A DNA stretch of 64,000 nt from Psychrobacter sp. JCM 18900 (GTDB lineage Bacteria > Pseudomonadota > Gammaproteobacteria > Pseudomonadales > Moraxellaceae), in the NCBI RefSeq assembly GCF_904846625.1, contig NZ_CAJHBL010000001.1, positions 434,001-498,000 on the forward strand, in the 5' to 3' direction. Both the position numbers and the translations under genes were made by a program. Under the pieces are notes generated by a model. It was not told where the DNA came from and searched no databases. It saw only the letters and a list, made by a program, of their open reading frames with translations. Shown piece by piece: positions 43,695-53,127 of the stretch (within the stretch, counting starts at the first letter, position 1; each line of letters opens with the position of its first letter).

Positions 43695-44777
43695 GTGAAC
43701 AAACAATCTTGGCAAATAGCCGCAGCCTATATGTCAGTAGTCGTTGGCGGCGGTTTTGCTTCTGGTCAGGAAGTCCTTCAGTTTTTTACCGGCTATGGTA
43801 TGGCAAGTGTTATTGGCACGCTGGTTAGTGCCGCGCTTTTTGCTTTTTTAGGAATGCAAATTGCGCGCATGAGTTCGAATATGCAGGCCAACTCACACAA
43901 AAAAGTACTGTATACCTTATTTGGTACGCGTGCTGGATTGGTTATGGATGTGGTGTTATCGTTCTTTTTATTTGGTGTTGGCGTGGTCATGCTGGCTGGT
44001 AGTGGTTCCATTTTTACTCAGCAATACGGTTGGCCACCGCTGGTGGGCAGTATTTTCATGACGGTACTGGTAATCGCCACACTCTGTTTAAAAGTAAAGG
44101 GCATTATAAGGCTAATCAGTATCATCATGCCTGTACTACTGCTATTGATATTGGCTATTACCACGTACTCAATTTTTAACAGCAGCGCCTCAAGTGACAC
44201 GCTAAATAAGGTAGCGCAAGAAATACCCACTATCAGCTCAAACTGGCCAATCTCAAATTGGTTTTTTGGTGCGGTACTTTATGCCTCATTTAACATTGCG
44301 GTTGGCTTTCCTATGCTGGCAGTCATTGGGGGTATGACCCGCTCAGAAAAAACGGCAGCCAGCGGTGGCGCGATGGGTGGGCTTGGCTTGGGCTTATTAG
44401 TATTTTTACTCAACATTGGCCTTTTTGCTAACATCGATAAACTCATAGGCGTTGAAATGCCTACTTTAGGATTGGCCTCAAATATTTCGCCCGTGTTAGC
44501 GATAATTATGTCAGTGACGCTCATTTGTATGATATACAGTACCGCAGTGGGTATGTTTTTTGCCTTTAGTACACGCTTTGCGACGCCAGGAACAAATCGC
44601 TTCAAATCGCTTAGCGCATTTTTCGCTATCGTTGGTCTGGGCTTAAGCCAGCTTGGTTTCAGCAAACTCATTGGCACCGTGTATCCCATGCTAGGCATTA
44701 TTGGTCTAATAATGATTGTGGCTATTATTTGGGCGTGGGTTCGCAGCCGTAATCAGCCAGCACAAGCACAAAGTTAA
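43695..44777 (+). CDS. YkvI-type membrane transporter-like protein
   Basis: Integral membrane protein of 360 residues with about ten hydrophobic segments. The N-terminus WQIAAAYMSVVVGGGFASGQ then EVLQFFTGYG is the signature of the YkvI family, which is related to amino-acid/cation symporters. It starts at a GTG with AGGAG about ten bases upstream. No substrate is known. It stands alone between DUF389 and alaS on the same strand. Confidence 0.82.
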   Translation: MNKQSWQIAAAYMSVVVGGGFASGQEVLQFFTGYGMASVIGTLVSAALFAFLGMQIARMSSNMQANSHKKVLYTLFGTRAGLVMDVVLSFFLFGVGVVMLAGSGSIFTQQYGWPPLVGSIFMTVLVIATLCLKVKGIIRLISIIMPVLLLLILAITTYSIFNSSASSDTLNKVAQEIPTISSNWPISNWFFGAVLYASFNIAVGFPMLAVIGGMTRSEKTAASGGAMGGLGLGLLVFLLNIGLFANIDKLIGVEMPTLGLASNISPVLAIIMSVTLICMIYSTAVGMFFAFSTRFATPGTNRFKSLSAFFAIVGLGLSQLGFSKLIGTVYPMLGIIGLIMIVAIIWAWVRSRNQPAQAQS

Positions 44778-45007
44778 CATTGAGCATGCTGAGATTGATA
44801 TCACCAGTGACTTTTTGGCGACTCATGCTGTCATTCGCGGTGAAACCCATTAACGCTGATTAGTTGCAAATTAAAGCACCATTCGCCTTCGCAGAATAAC
44901 CCTGCAGTTATAACTCTTGTACCAAGAGCTTAGGCGTTTGTGCTAAAATCGCTTGCAAAATTACTCATCTTATTCTATTCAATACTACCCATTAGTAAGG
45001 AGCCGCT

Positions 45008-47680
45008 GTGAGCCAGCCATTTCGCTCAGCCGATATTCGCCAAGCCTTTCTCGATTTTTTCATAAGCAAGCAGCACACCCAAGTTTCATCGTCTAGCTTG
45101 ATTCCACACAATGACCCGACATTGCTATTTACCAATGCTGGTATGAATCAGTTCAAAGAGACATTTTTGGGAATGGAGCCACGTGACTATACACGTGCGG
45201 TAACCTCTCAAAAGTGCGTACGTGCTGGCGGTAAACACAATGACTTAGATAATGTCGGCTATACCGCACGTCATCACACGTTCTTTGAAATGCTTGGCAA
45301 TTTCTCGTTTGGTGATTATTTCAAGCAGGCAGGTATCGAATACATCTGGGAGTTTTTGACCTCAGATGAATGGCTAGCGATTGATAAAAATCGTCTCTAT
45401 GTCACTATTTATGAGACTGATGATGAAGCCTTTGAAATTTGGAATAAAAACATAGGCATTCCAAGTGAACGCATCATTCGTATTGGCGATAATAAAGGGG
45501 CGCCTTACGCTTCCGATAACTTTTGGACGATGGGTGACACTGGTCCTTGTGGCCCTTGTACTGAAGTCTTTTATGATCATGGCGCCGATATCGAAGGCGG
45601 CTTGCCAGGTACCCCAGAAGAAGACGGCGATCGCTATATTGAGATTTGGAACTGCGTATTTATGCAGTTCAATCGTCAAAAAGACGGTACGCTATTGCCG
45701 CTACCTGCTCCAAGTGTCGATACAGGCATGGGGCTTGAGCGTATTAGTGCCATCATGCAAGGCGTTCATGGCAACTACGAGATCGATTTATTTGTCCATT
45801 TGATGGACGCAGCGGCTGACATCTTAGAGATCAGCAATGAGCAACAATCATCACTAAAAGTGATCGCTGATCACATCCGCGCCGTGGCGTTTTTGATTGC
45901 TGATGGTGTCACGCCAAGTAATGAAGGTCGTGGCTATGTGTTGCGCCGTGTCATTCGTCGCGCAGTACGTCATGGGAATAAGCTTGGCGCTGATAGTGAG
46001 TTCTTCTATAAAATGGTTGCGCCGCTTGTAGCTGAAATGGGCAGTGCCTATCCTGAGCTAAAAGACAAGCAGAGCGTCATCGAAAGTGCTATTCAAAAAG
46101 AAGAAGCACAGTTTGCTAAAACATTGGCCCAAGGCTTACGTTTACTTGCCAGCGAACTTGAAGGCTTACAAGATGGCGATACGCTATCTGGTGAAGCGGC
46201 ATTTAAGCTCTATGATACCTATGGTTTCCCACTTGACTTGACCGCCGATATCACTCGTGAGCGTGGTATTGCTATTGATGAGCCCGAATTTGATGAGCAT
46301 ATGCAAGCACAACGCGAGCGTGCGCGTGATGCTGGCAAGTTTGATGTCGATTACAGCAGCGTTATCCAAGTAGAAACACCAACGACATTTATTGGCTATG
46401 AGCAGCTTGAAGAAGACGGCGTGACTATTGACGCACTTTATCAAGACGGCAACCCAGCAGACAGCTTAACAGAAGGCATGGAAGGCGTTGTGGTATTAGA
46501 TCGCACCCCATTTTATGCTGAAGGTGGTGGGCAAGTTGGTGAGCTTGGTGAAATCCGTACGGCATCTGGCGTCTTTGAAGTGCAAGATACCAAAAAATCT
46601 GGTCAGGCGATTATCCATTATGGTGTCGTGACCATGGGTGATATCAGCACTAAGCAAACCGCTGAAGCGCAAGTACTGTCTAGCATTCGTGCAGCCAGTG
46701 CCAAAAACCACTCGGCCACTCACCTATTGCACGCAGCGCTAAGAGAAGTGCTGGGCGATGCGGTCACGCAAAAGGGCTCATTGGTCTCAAGCGAAGTACT
46801 ACGTTTTGACTTTGCTTATGACAAACCTGTCAGCGCCGCTGAAATCATGCGTGTCGAACGTCTCGTTAATGAGCAAATTCAAGCCAACACCCCTGCCCGT
46901 ATCGAGCATATGTCGATTGACGAAGCGATGAATCAAGGCGCTATGGCACTGTTTGGTGAAAAGTACGGTAGTGACGTTCGAGTCCTAACCATGGGTACAG
47001 ACCGTATCGTTGATGGTCAGCGCAAGCCTTTCTCTATCGAGCTATGTGGTGGCTTGCATGTACAGCGTACGGGCGATATCGGTGTGCTAAAAATCACCAG
47101 TGAATCTGGTATTGCGGCTGGTATCCGCCGAGTTGAAGCCGTCACGGGTATGAATGCGGTCAAAAACATTCAGCAAAGCGAGCAACAACTGAGCGAGCTC
47201 GCAAGCCAGCTGAAAGTAAAACGTCCTGAAGTGGCGCAGCGTGTCCGTACGATGGCTGATAAGCAACGCGACCTAGAAAAACAACTAGAGCGTTTGCAAC
47301 AAAAAATCGCCAGCGCTCAAGCAGCCAACTTGCTTGATGATGTACAAACGATCGCAGGCACACCAGTTCTTATCAGCACCTTAAGTGGTATCGATGGCAA
47401 ATCCATCCGTACGCTGATGGACGATATCAAATCAAAACTGCCTGATAGTGTGATTGTATTGATTGGTGATAAAGATGACCAGTTAGCACTCGCAGCGAGC
47501 GTCGCAAAATCTGTCACTGCTAAAGTGAAAGCTGGTGACATTATTCGTCATTTGGCAGGTGAGCTTGGTGGTAAAGGTGGCGGTAAGCCTGACTACGCAC
47601 AAGGCGGTGCACCGAAGACTGGTAATAGTGCAGCGGTTATCAGCGCTCTACCTGCTTGGATTGAAACCCAGCTTAGCTAA
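45008..47680 (+). CDS. alaS: Alanine--tRNA ligase
   Basis: Class II synthetase charging tRNA-Ala; 890 residues, normal for the bacterial enzyme. The start is a GTG with AAGGAG five bases upstream. N-terminal aminoacylation domain: [56 protein letters not shown]. Editing domain: [15 protein letters not shown] with the HxxxH pair and [17 protein letters not shown] with the Cys/His ligands. The C-terminal coiled coil ([20 protein letters not shown]) and C-Ala domain end [14 protein letters not shown]. It is probably transcribed alone; lysC follows after about 360 bases. Confidence 0.98.
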   Translation: MSQPFRSADIRQAFLDFFISKQHTQVSSSSLIPHNDPTLLFTNAGMNQFKETFLGMEPRDYTRAVTSQKCVRAGGKHNDLDNVGYTARHHTFFEMLGNFSFGDYFKQAGIEYIWEFLTSDEWLAIDKNRLYVTIYETDDEAFEIWNKNIGIPSERIIRIGDNKGAPYASDNFWTMGDTGPCGPCTEVFYDHGADIEGGLPGTPEEDGDRYIEIWNCVFMQFNRQKDGTLLPLPAPSVDTGMGLERISAIMQGVHGNYEIDLFVHLMDAAADILEISNEQQSSLKVIADHIRAVAFLIADGVTPSNEGRGYVLRRVIRRAVRHGNKLGADSEFFYKMVAPLVAEMGSAYPELKDKQSVIESAIQKEEAQFAKTLAQGLRLLASELEGLQDGDTLSGEAAFKLYDTYGFPLDLTADITRERGIAIDEPEFDEHMQAQRERARDAGKFDVDYSSVIQVETPTTFIGYEQLEEDGVTIDALYQDGNPADSLTEGMEGVVVLDRTPFYAEGGGQVGELGEIRTASGVFEVQDTKKSGQAIIHYGVVTMGDISTKQTAEAQVLSSIRAASAKNHSATHLLHAALREVLGDAVTQKGSLVSSEVLRFDFAYDKPVSAAEIMRVERLVNEQIQANTPARIEHMSIDEAMNQGAMALFGEKYGSDVRVLTMGTDRIVDGQRKPFSIELCGGLHVQRTGDIGVLKITSESGIAAGIRRVEAVTGMNAVKNIQQSEQQLSELASQLKVKRPEVAQRVRTMADKQRDLEKQLERLQQKIASAQAANLLDDVQTIAGTPVLISTLSGIDGKSIRTLMDDIKSKLPDSVIVLIGDKDDQLALAASVAKSVTAKVKAGDIIRHLAGELGGKGGGKPDYAQGGAPKTGNSAAVISALPAWIETQLS

Positions 47681-47777
47681 GCTAGCGAATATTAAACTCG
47701 TGAATATACTGGTTTAGCGCGTCACAATGTACCTTATATTTATCGCATAGCTTTACTCTACTACGCATAGAATATGT

Positions 47778-47804
47778 GATTGGTTATAACTACTATAACC
47801 AATC
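47778..47804. repeat. Perfect 11-bp inverted repeat in the alaS-lysC gap
   Basis: GATTGGTTATA / TATAACCAATC with loop ACTAC, about 100 bases after alaS. It has no T-run, so it is a hairpin or operator rather than a standard terminator. The rest of the gap (47,681-48,037) shows nothing supportable. Confidence 0.5.
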
Positions 47805-48037
47805 GCCATACATCTAAGCGCTCCTGAGGCTTAAAGTTATGCGGTAGATATGGTATAAAGGTCAACGTTTGGGCATATTGTTCATTCCATAAGGTTGATA
47901 GATACCATTAGAAGAATGAAAAACCTAAAGGCATAACTCTTATCATCTGGCTTTATCTATACAAGCATTGACGAGCATCACATTGACTCTCCTCAATGAC
48001 AATAAAAAGTCATTATTGAATAAATAGGTAGATTTTT

Positions 48038-49324
48038 ATGGCGTTAATAGTACAGAAATACGGCGGCACTTCGATGGGCAGTATCGACCGCATCAAAAAC
48101 GTCGCCAAACGAGTCAAACGCTGGCATGACAATGGTCACCAAGTGGTCGTCGTGGTCTCAGCCATGAGCGGCGAAACCAACCGTTTGATTGATCTAGCTC
48201 GCCAAATTAGCACGCAGCCTGATCCTCGCGAATACGATCAGATGGTCTCAACAGGTGAGCAGGTGTCTATCTCACTACTCGCTATGGCCATTAAAGAGCT
48301 TGGTATTGGTGCCCGTTCAATGACTGGTCGCCAAGTCGCGATTAAAACCGACAATGCTCATAACAAAGCCCGTATCGAAAGCATCGATGACAAAAACATA
48401 CGCGAGCAATTAGATGCTGGCAATATCGTTATTGTGGCAGGTTTCCAAGGTATCGACGAAGAAGGCAACGCGACCACATTAGGACGCGGCGGTTCTGATA
48501 CCACAGGTGTGGCGATTGCTGCAGCCTTAGGCGCTGACGAGTGTCAAATTTATACCGATGTCGATGGCGTTTATACCACTGACCCTCGTGTGACCTCAAA
48601 AGCCAAAAAACTTGAAAAAATTACGTTTGAAGAAATGCTTGAAATGGCAAGTCTTGGCTCCAAGATTCTACAAATTCGCTCAGTAGAATTCGCTGGTAAA
48701 TATGGCGTGCCGCTACGTGTACTCTCTAGCTTTGATGAAAACACAGACGGTAGCTTTGACCAAGAATTTCAAGACAACGTGGGTACCCTAATTACGATAG
48801 ACGAAGGAGACAATATGGAACAGGCAATCATCTCAGGTATCGCGTTCAATAGAGACGAAGCAAAAATCTTAGTACGCGGCGTGCCTGACCATCCTGGTAT
48901 CGCCTCTGCTATCTTAAGCCCAATTGGTCGTGCCAATATCGAAATCGATATGATTGTACAAAACCTTTCGGATAACGGTACTACTGACTTTACTTTCACA
49001 GTTAACCGCACTGATTTAGATAAGACGCTAAAAGTGCTTAACGAAGAAGTAAAAGATGAAATTGGCGCCAAAGAAATATTGGGCAACAGTGAAGTTGTTA
49101 AAGTTTCATTGGTTGGTGTTGGCATGCGCTCACACGCAGGTGTTGCTAGTCTTATGTTCCAAACACTCGCTGAAAACAATATCAATATCCAAATGATTTC
49201 AACCAGCGAAATCAAAGTGTCTGTTTTGATTCAAGATCAACACCTAGAAAAAGCCGTTAAGTCATTGCACACGGCATTTGGCCTAGATCGTGAAGACGGC
49301 GAAAGTAAAATCGCTGGGCTATAA
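48038..49324 (+). CDS. lysC: Aspartate kinase
   Basis: Phosphorylates aspartate, first step to lysine, threonine and methionine. 428 residues, as in the alpha-chain type enzymes. The catalytic domain starts LIVQKYGGTSMGSIDRIKNV; VVVSAMSGETNRLI and TLGRGGSDTTGVAIAAALGA are the nucleotide/substrate motifs, and YTDVDGVYTTDPR is present. Two ACT domains follow (from about residue 265: ISGIAFNRDEAKILVRGVPD and VVKVSLVGVGMRSHAGVASL), implying feedback inhibition. It is followed by a hairpin terminator, then csrA. Confidence 0.97.
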   Translation: MALIVQKYGGTSMGSIDRIKNVAKRVKRWHDNGHQVVVVVSAMSGETNRLIDLARQISTQPDPREYDQMVSTGEQVSISLLAMAIKELGIGARSMTGRQVAIKTDNAHNKARIESIDDKNIREQLDAGNIVIVAGFQGIDEEGNATTLGRGGSDTTGVAIAAALGADECQIYTDVDGVYTTDPRVTSKAKKLEKITFEEMLEMASLGSKILQIRSVEFAGKYGVPLRVLSSFDENTDGSFDQEFQDNVGTLITIDEGDNMEQAIISGIAFNRDEAKILVRGVPDHPGIASAILSPIGRANIEIDMIVQNLSDNGTTDFTFTVNRTDLDKTLKVLNEEVKDEIGAKEILGNSEVVKVSLVGVGMRSHAGVASLMFQTLAENNINIQMISTSEIKVSVLIQDQHLEKAVKSLHTAFGLDREDGESKIAGL

Positions 49325-49469
49325 GACATAAAAACTGTTAAAATATAGCATTAGCATTGATGGTTATCTATTAACCGCTATTAATAACTTTATATAGTAT
49401 GTAGATAAACAGCATATAGATTAATAGCTTTTGAATTAATAATATCTAAATAAATACAGTACTTAAATA

Positions 49470-49498
49470 AAATAGGATCTTTTTAGGTCCTATTTTTA
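49470..49498 (+). terminator. Intrinsic terminator of lysC
   Basis: AAATAGGATC / GGTCCTATTT with one G-T pair, six-base loop and a following T-rich run, 145 bases after the stop. Confidence 0.8.
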
Positions 49499-49549
49499 TT
49501 TTTTAGCATAGTTGAAATGAGCATTTACCTAATAGTTTTGTGAAAAACC

Positions 49550-49578
49550 GTGACAGTATCTGTTATGCCGCCTATAAT
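49550..49578 (+). promoter_or_regulatory. Sigma-70-type promoter of csrA
   Basis: GTGACA (49,550-49,555), a 17-base spacer and TATAAT (49,573-49,578): five of six and six of six consensus matches. It implies a leader of about 160 bases, which holds a hairpin CACGAT-N7-ATCGTG at 49,628-49,646. Confidence 0.7.
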
Positions 49579-49747
49579 GGGGCTTTCATTTGGGCTAAAT
49601 GAATCTACCTATCATTACCGCTATTGGCACGATATCTGGCATCGTGATAATGGTTATATTGCATGTTTGGTGCTGCGGTGATGTTCTGCAATTGAGAAGT
49701 AATCTGATGAGTAATAATTTGTTGATGCGACATAAGGAGTGTGACGC

Positions 49748-49993
49748 ATGTTAATTTTGACACGCCGCGTGGGCGAAACGCTAATGATTGGCGACGAAGT
49801 AAGTGTGACGGTTCTAGGCGTCAAAGGCAATCAAGTACGTATCGGTGTAAACGCACCTAAAGATATTGCAGTACACCGCGAAGAGATTTATCAACGTATT
49901 CAGCATGAGCGTTCTGTACAGTCGCAAATGCAGCATCTTGAACAAGGCAACTTTTCGCCTTCGTTTGATGACGAAGATTACTTTAATCGCTAA
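49748..49993 (+). CDS. csrA: Carbon storage regulator CsrA
   Basis: Dimeric RNA-binding post-transcriptional regulator recognising GGA in loops. 81 residues: the classical core [40 protein letters not shown] and [11 protein letters not shown] (with the RNA-binding Arg near 44) is intact, followed by a C-terminal extension ([19 protein letters not shown]) longer than in E. coli (61 residues). The ribosome site AAGGAG itself contains a GGA, so autoregulation by CsrA is plausible. Own promoter upstream; the lysC-csrA neighbourhood is usual in gammaproteobacteria. Confidence 0.97.
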   Translation: MLILTRRVGETLMIGDEVSVTVLGVKGNQVRIGVNAPKDIAVHREEIYQRIQHERSVQSQMQHLEQGNFSPSFDDEDYFNR

Positions 49994-50094
49994 GCTAGCT
50001 AAATTATAATGCTGAACGCTCAACGGCTACTATCATCGTTGAGCACACATAAATATTATATTGTTTTTTTAATCTGCTCTGAGGTCATTTATTT

Positions 50095-50469
50095 ATGAGT
50101 ATCCGCCAATCAGATGTATCGGCATTACTTAATGGTTTGAACAAAAAAGCCATTGGATTCAATGATGTCATCAGCTTTATCGACGATTTTTATCGCTATG
50201 CGCCTGCCCCTTTTGTAAATGGGATGGTACATAATGCAGCCGGTGAGAACGAAGGTAGCGCAAAGATTTTTGGTTTTGCTAAGCACCATGGCCTGAACCA
50301 ATTGGACACGCTTAAACTATTTGGCGAACATTATGCCAAGGTTCAAGCAACGCCTAACGGTACCGATCATGCCAATATCCGCAATTTTTTACATTGGGGT
50401 TGGCAAGGATTTTTGATGCAAAAGAACCCGCTAACGGTTCGTCCTAGTGTCGATACGACTGCTATTTAA
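50095..50469 (+). CDS. HopJ-family protein
   Basis: 124-residue member of the family named after a Pseudomonas type III effector (HopJ), but found in many free-living gammaproteobacteria without type III secretion. Motifs: FNDVISFIDDFYRYAPAPFV, GMVHNAAGENEGSAKIFGFA and NIRNFLHWGWQGF. No type III genes are in the window, so an effector role is unlikely and the function is unknown. GAGG lies ten bases before the ATG. Followed by a strong terminator. Confidence 0.85.
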   Translation: MSIRQSDVSALLNGLNKKAIGFNDVISFIDDFYRYAPAPFVNGMVHNAAGENEGSAKIFGFAKHHGLNQLDTLKLFGEHYAKVQATPNGTDHANIRNFLHWGWQGFLMQKNPLTVRPSVDTTAI

Positions 50470-50520
50470 TCATTTATGATGATTAAGCTATTTCTGATAA
50501 TTTAATTATTGGTAAAGTAA

Positions 50521-50550
50521 AAAAAGCCACGCTATATAGCGTGGCTTTTT
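50521..50550. terminator. Bidirectional terminator between the HopJ-family and YeaC-family genes
   Basis: Perfect palindrome AAAAAGCCACGCTAT / ATAGCGTGGCTTTTT, between two genes that face each other. Confidence 0.92.
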
Positions 50551-50595
50551 TATGATGAGTGTTTTTATAACAACTATTACAACTTATTTATAAAT

Positions 50596-50907
50596 CTATT
50601 TATCACGAAACTTAACAGGCTGTACCGCGCCTTTAGGATTCGGCATATTAGGATAGTGATGCTCGTGCTCGACGTCACATTCAGCACCGATGACAGAGCC
50701 ATCATCTTTTACCGGTTTATGAATATAACCTGTACGCTCGGCTGGCGGTAGGTGCTCATGCTCCCATACCATCACAGCTTGCATACAAGTCTCACGCTGC
50801 TCAGCGGTAATCTTACGACCGTCAGGCCATTTACCTAGCTCAATCGCCATACGAAACTTATCAACCACTTCGGGCGTTAGACTTGCTAGTATTGTTTGTT
50901 TATCCAT
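50596..50907 (-). CDS. YeaC-family (DUF1315) protein
   Basis: 103 residues. The segment TPEVVDKFRMAIELGKWPDG followed by RKITAEQRETCMQAVMVWE matches the YeaC family; the His-rich EHEHHYPNMPNP lies in the C-terminal third. The function is unknown. It stands just downstream of nadK on the same strand, separated by about 55 bases, so the two may be co-transcribed. Confidence 0.8.
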   Translation of the reverse strand: MDKQTILASLTPEVVDKFRMAIELGKWPDGRKITAEQRETCMQAVMVWEHEHLPPAERTGYIHKPVKDDGSVIGAECDVEHEHHYPNMPNPKGAVQPVKFRDK

Positions 50908-50962
50908 CTTGCCTACTCTCCACTACCATTTTTTGCATCATATTTGGGTCTAATAGATACGC

Positions 50963-51967
50963 TTATTCATCGTCTATAATATCATCATCGACATCAAGAC
51001 TGAATTCTTCGGCATGTACGTTCCAGTGCAACTTTGTACGGCAGGCCTCATAAAAGTCAAACCCAGGTGGGTGCAACAAAGTAAGCTTATCAGGATGCTT
51101 ACGAATATGGAGACGTTGCTCTTGCTCAAGTGGCACGCTTGGCTTACCGTCCGCACTCACCATCGGCTGAGTACGATTGTCTTCGTGGATACGAATACAG
51201 ACCTCACTATTACCACTGACCACAATCGGTCTGCTAGATAACGTATGGGGATGCATCGGCACCAGACAAATAGCGTCCATACTCGGATGAATAATTGGAC
51301 CGCCACCTGATAAGGCGTAAGCGGTAGAGCCAGTCGGTGTTGCTGCTATCAAGCCATCACTATGCTGTCTATAAACGTCATGTCCATCGATTTTCATCTG
51401 AAAATCAATCATATGTACGGATTTACCGGCGTGCAGTACGATGTCGTTCAGTGCCATGTCTTCATGGATAATTTTGCGTCCTTCTCGTATCTCCATCGTC
51501 AATAAAAACCGATGGTCCAGTTGATAGTCTCCCATCAATACTTGGCGTAACTTAAACGCAGCTTCATCAGGTTTTACATCTGCTAAGAACCCTAAACGGC
51601 CACGGTTTACCCCTAGTACAGGTACACGGTAGCGTGCTAGCGCCTCAGCGGCATGTAGTATCGAACCATCACCGCCAACCACAATAACCAAATCACAAAT
51701 CTCACCAATCAAACCGCGTTTGACGATTTTGACTCTTTCTATGTCTGTGAGGTCAAGCGTTGGTAAATTGGCCGTTTGTACGTCCATTATTAACGTCAAA
51801 TTCATATCATTGACGGTTTGGGCAATCTGTACCAAGCTTTGAGTGACACTACGTTTACCAGCACGGCCCATTAGACCAATGCGCCTAAAGGCGGGGTTTT
51901 TAATAGCGTGGAATAGCTCTGATTCATGTAAGTGTGGCAATCTTGCTGACTGCGCTGAGTTTTCCAT
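50963..51967 (-). CDS. nadK: NAD kinase
   Basis: ATP-dependent phosphorylation of NAD to NADP, the cell's only source. 334 residues from the ATG at 51,967; an upstream TTG start at 51,997 is less plausible. Signatures: VVGGDGSILHAAEALARY (GGDG site), GVNRGRLGFLADVKPDE, and ATPTGSTAYALSGGGPIIHP (NAD-binding motif). The C-terminal acidic tail (LDVDDDIIDDE) and the N-terminal about 30 residues exceed the E. coli enzyme (292). It precedes the YeaC gene. Confidence 0.96.
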   Translation of the reverse strand: MENSAQSARLPHLHESELFHAIKNPAFRRIGLMGRAGKRSVTQSLVQIAQTVNDMNLTLIMDVQTANLPTLDLTDIERVKIVKRGLIGEICDLVIVVGGDGSILHAAEALARYRVPVLGVNRGRLGFLADVKPDEAAFKLRQVLMGDYQLDHRFLLTMEIREGRKIIHEDMALNDIVLHAGKSVHMIDFQMKIDGHDVYRQHSDGLIAATPTGSTAYALSGGGPIIHPSMDAICLVPMHPHTLSSRPIVVSGNSEVCIRIHEDNRTQPMVSADGKPSVPLEQEQRLHIRKHPDKLTLLHPPGFDFYEACRTKLHWNVHAEEFSLDVDDDIIDDE

Positions 51968-52286
51968 AAAACGACTCGGTATAACGGTGAAGTACAAGGT
52001 AATGATAGCGATAAATGCGCGCTTAGACTAGCATGTTTATGAATTATCGTTGTTAACTGTCGTAACTGACCCCATATAAAAGCTATCGAATGTTTTACTT
52101 AGCCGAATCTGTCTGTTCAGTTGTTAAATTAGCATATTGAGCGATACTGTAGCTCGATGCGCTAGACAACGGACAGCCTAAGGTCGAGCCATAGCAGTTG
52201 TCACGCAAACACAGTTGACAATAATGGCGGTTTTGCTAAAGTAACTAACATCACTATTTTTATATTTTATTATTAAGGACTTATGT

Positions 52287-53009
52287 ATGGCCAATCCTAT
52301 TGTCAGTCGCGCAGAACTTGCGATCGGCGGTAATCCAATGACGGTCAAGGGCGTAATTCAAAAGACCAGCTTGTTACTTGGTTTATCAGCCATTACTGGT
52401 GTGGGCTTTTTCTTTTATGCGCTTATGGCAGGTTTATCGCAAGGTTTTATTACGATGGCAGCCTTTGGTAGCATGATTGCTGCGTTTGTTCTGGCTCTTT
52501 TTATTACCTTCAAGCCGCAAAAAGCCAAGACTTTGGCAGTTCCTTACGCCTTGCTAGAAGGTATCTTTTTGGGCGGTATCTCATTATTTTTCATGAGAAT
52601 GTATCCAACAGTACCAGTCACAGCAATGTGCGCAACTTTTGTCACAGCTGCGGTTATGCTTGGTTTATATCGTTCAGGTCTAGTTAAGGTTACTGAAAAG
52701 TTCCGCTCTATCGTGACCTCGGCAGTTATTGCTATCATGCTTGTCTATGTAGCACAGTGGGTACTTTCTCTAGCGTTTGGCTCATCATTGCCATTCCTAT
52801 TTGAAGGTGGCGCTATTGCTATTGGCTTTAGCTTATTTGTCATCGTTATTGCTTCTTTCACCTTGCTATTAGATTTCGATAATATTGATCGCGGTGTTGC
52901 GATGGGTGTTTCTGAAGATTACGAATGGTTATTCAGTATTGGTATTCTTGCGACCCTAGTGTGGATGTACATCGAATTTATGCGTCTATTAAGCTATCTA
53001 CAAGACTAA
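52287..53009 (+). CDS. Bax inhibitor-1/YccA family membrane protein
   Basis: 240-residue membrane protein with about seven hydrophobic segments (TSLLLGLSAITGVGFFFYAL, FITMAAFGSMIAAFVLALFI, VTSAVIAIMLVYVAQWVLSL and others), ending in an acidic/polar tail. Part of the family that includes E. coli YccA, an FtsH modulator; bacterial members also form pH-sensitive leaks. AAGGAC precedes; of two ATGs four bases apart the second gives this frame. A bidirectional terminator follows at 53,043-53,080. Confidence 0.88.
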   Translation: MANPIVSRAELAIGGNPMTVKGVIQKTSLLLGLSAITGVGFFFYALMAGLSQGFITMAAFGSMIAAFVLALFITFKPQKAKTLAVPYALLEGIFLGGISLFFMRMYPTVPVTAMCATFVTAAVMLGLYRSGLVKVTEKFRSIVTSAVIAIMLVYVAQWVLSLAFGSSLPFLFEGGAIAIGFSLFVIVIASFTLLLDFDNIDRGVAMGVSEDYEWLFSIGILATLVWMYIEFMRLLSYLQD

Positions 53010-53042
53010 TTGTAAGAGTTACCTAACAGTATCTCTGTATAG

Positions 53043-53080
53043 AAAAAACCGCCTTCCATTTGATGCAAGGCGGTTTTTTT
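53043..53080. terminator. Bidirectional terminator between the Bax-inhibitor family gene and the copper ATPase gene
   Basis: AAAAAACCGCCTT / AAGGCGGTTTTTTT around an 11-base loop, between two converging genes. Confidence 0.9.
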
Positions 53081-53127
53081 ATGAGCAAATTTCACAGGCT
53101 TGTTTAAATTAAATACTTCTAAAAAGG

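Noticed and set aside
50095..50469. Type III secretion effector (HopJ)
   Set aside because: Family name only; no type III apparatus, chaperone or promoter motif in the window, and the family is widespread in non-pathogens.
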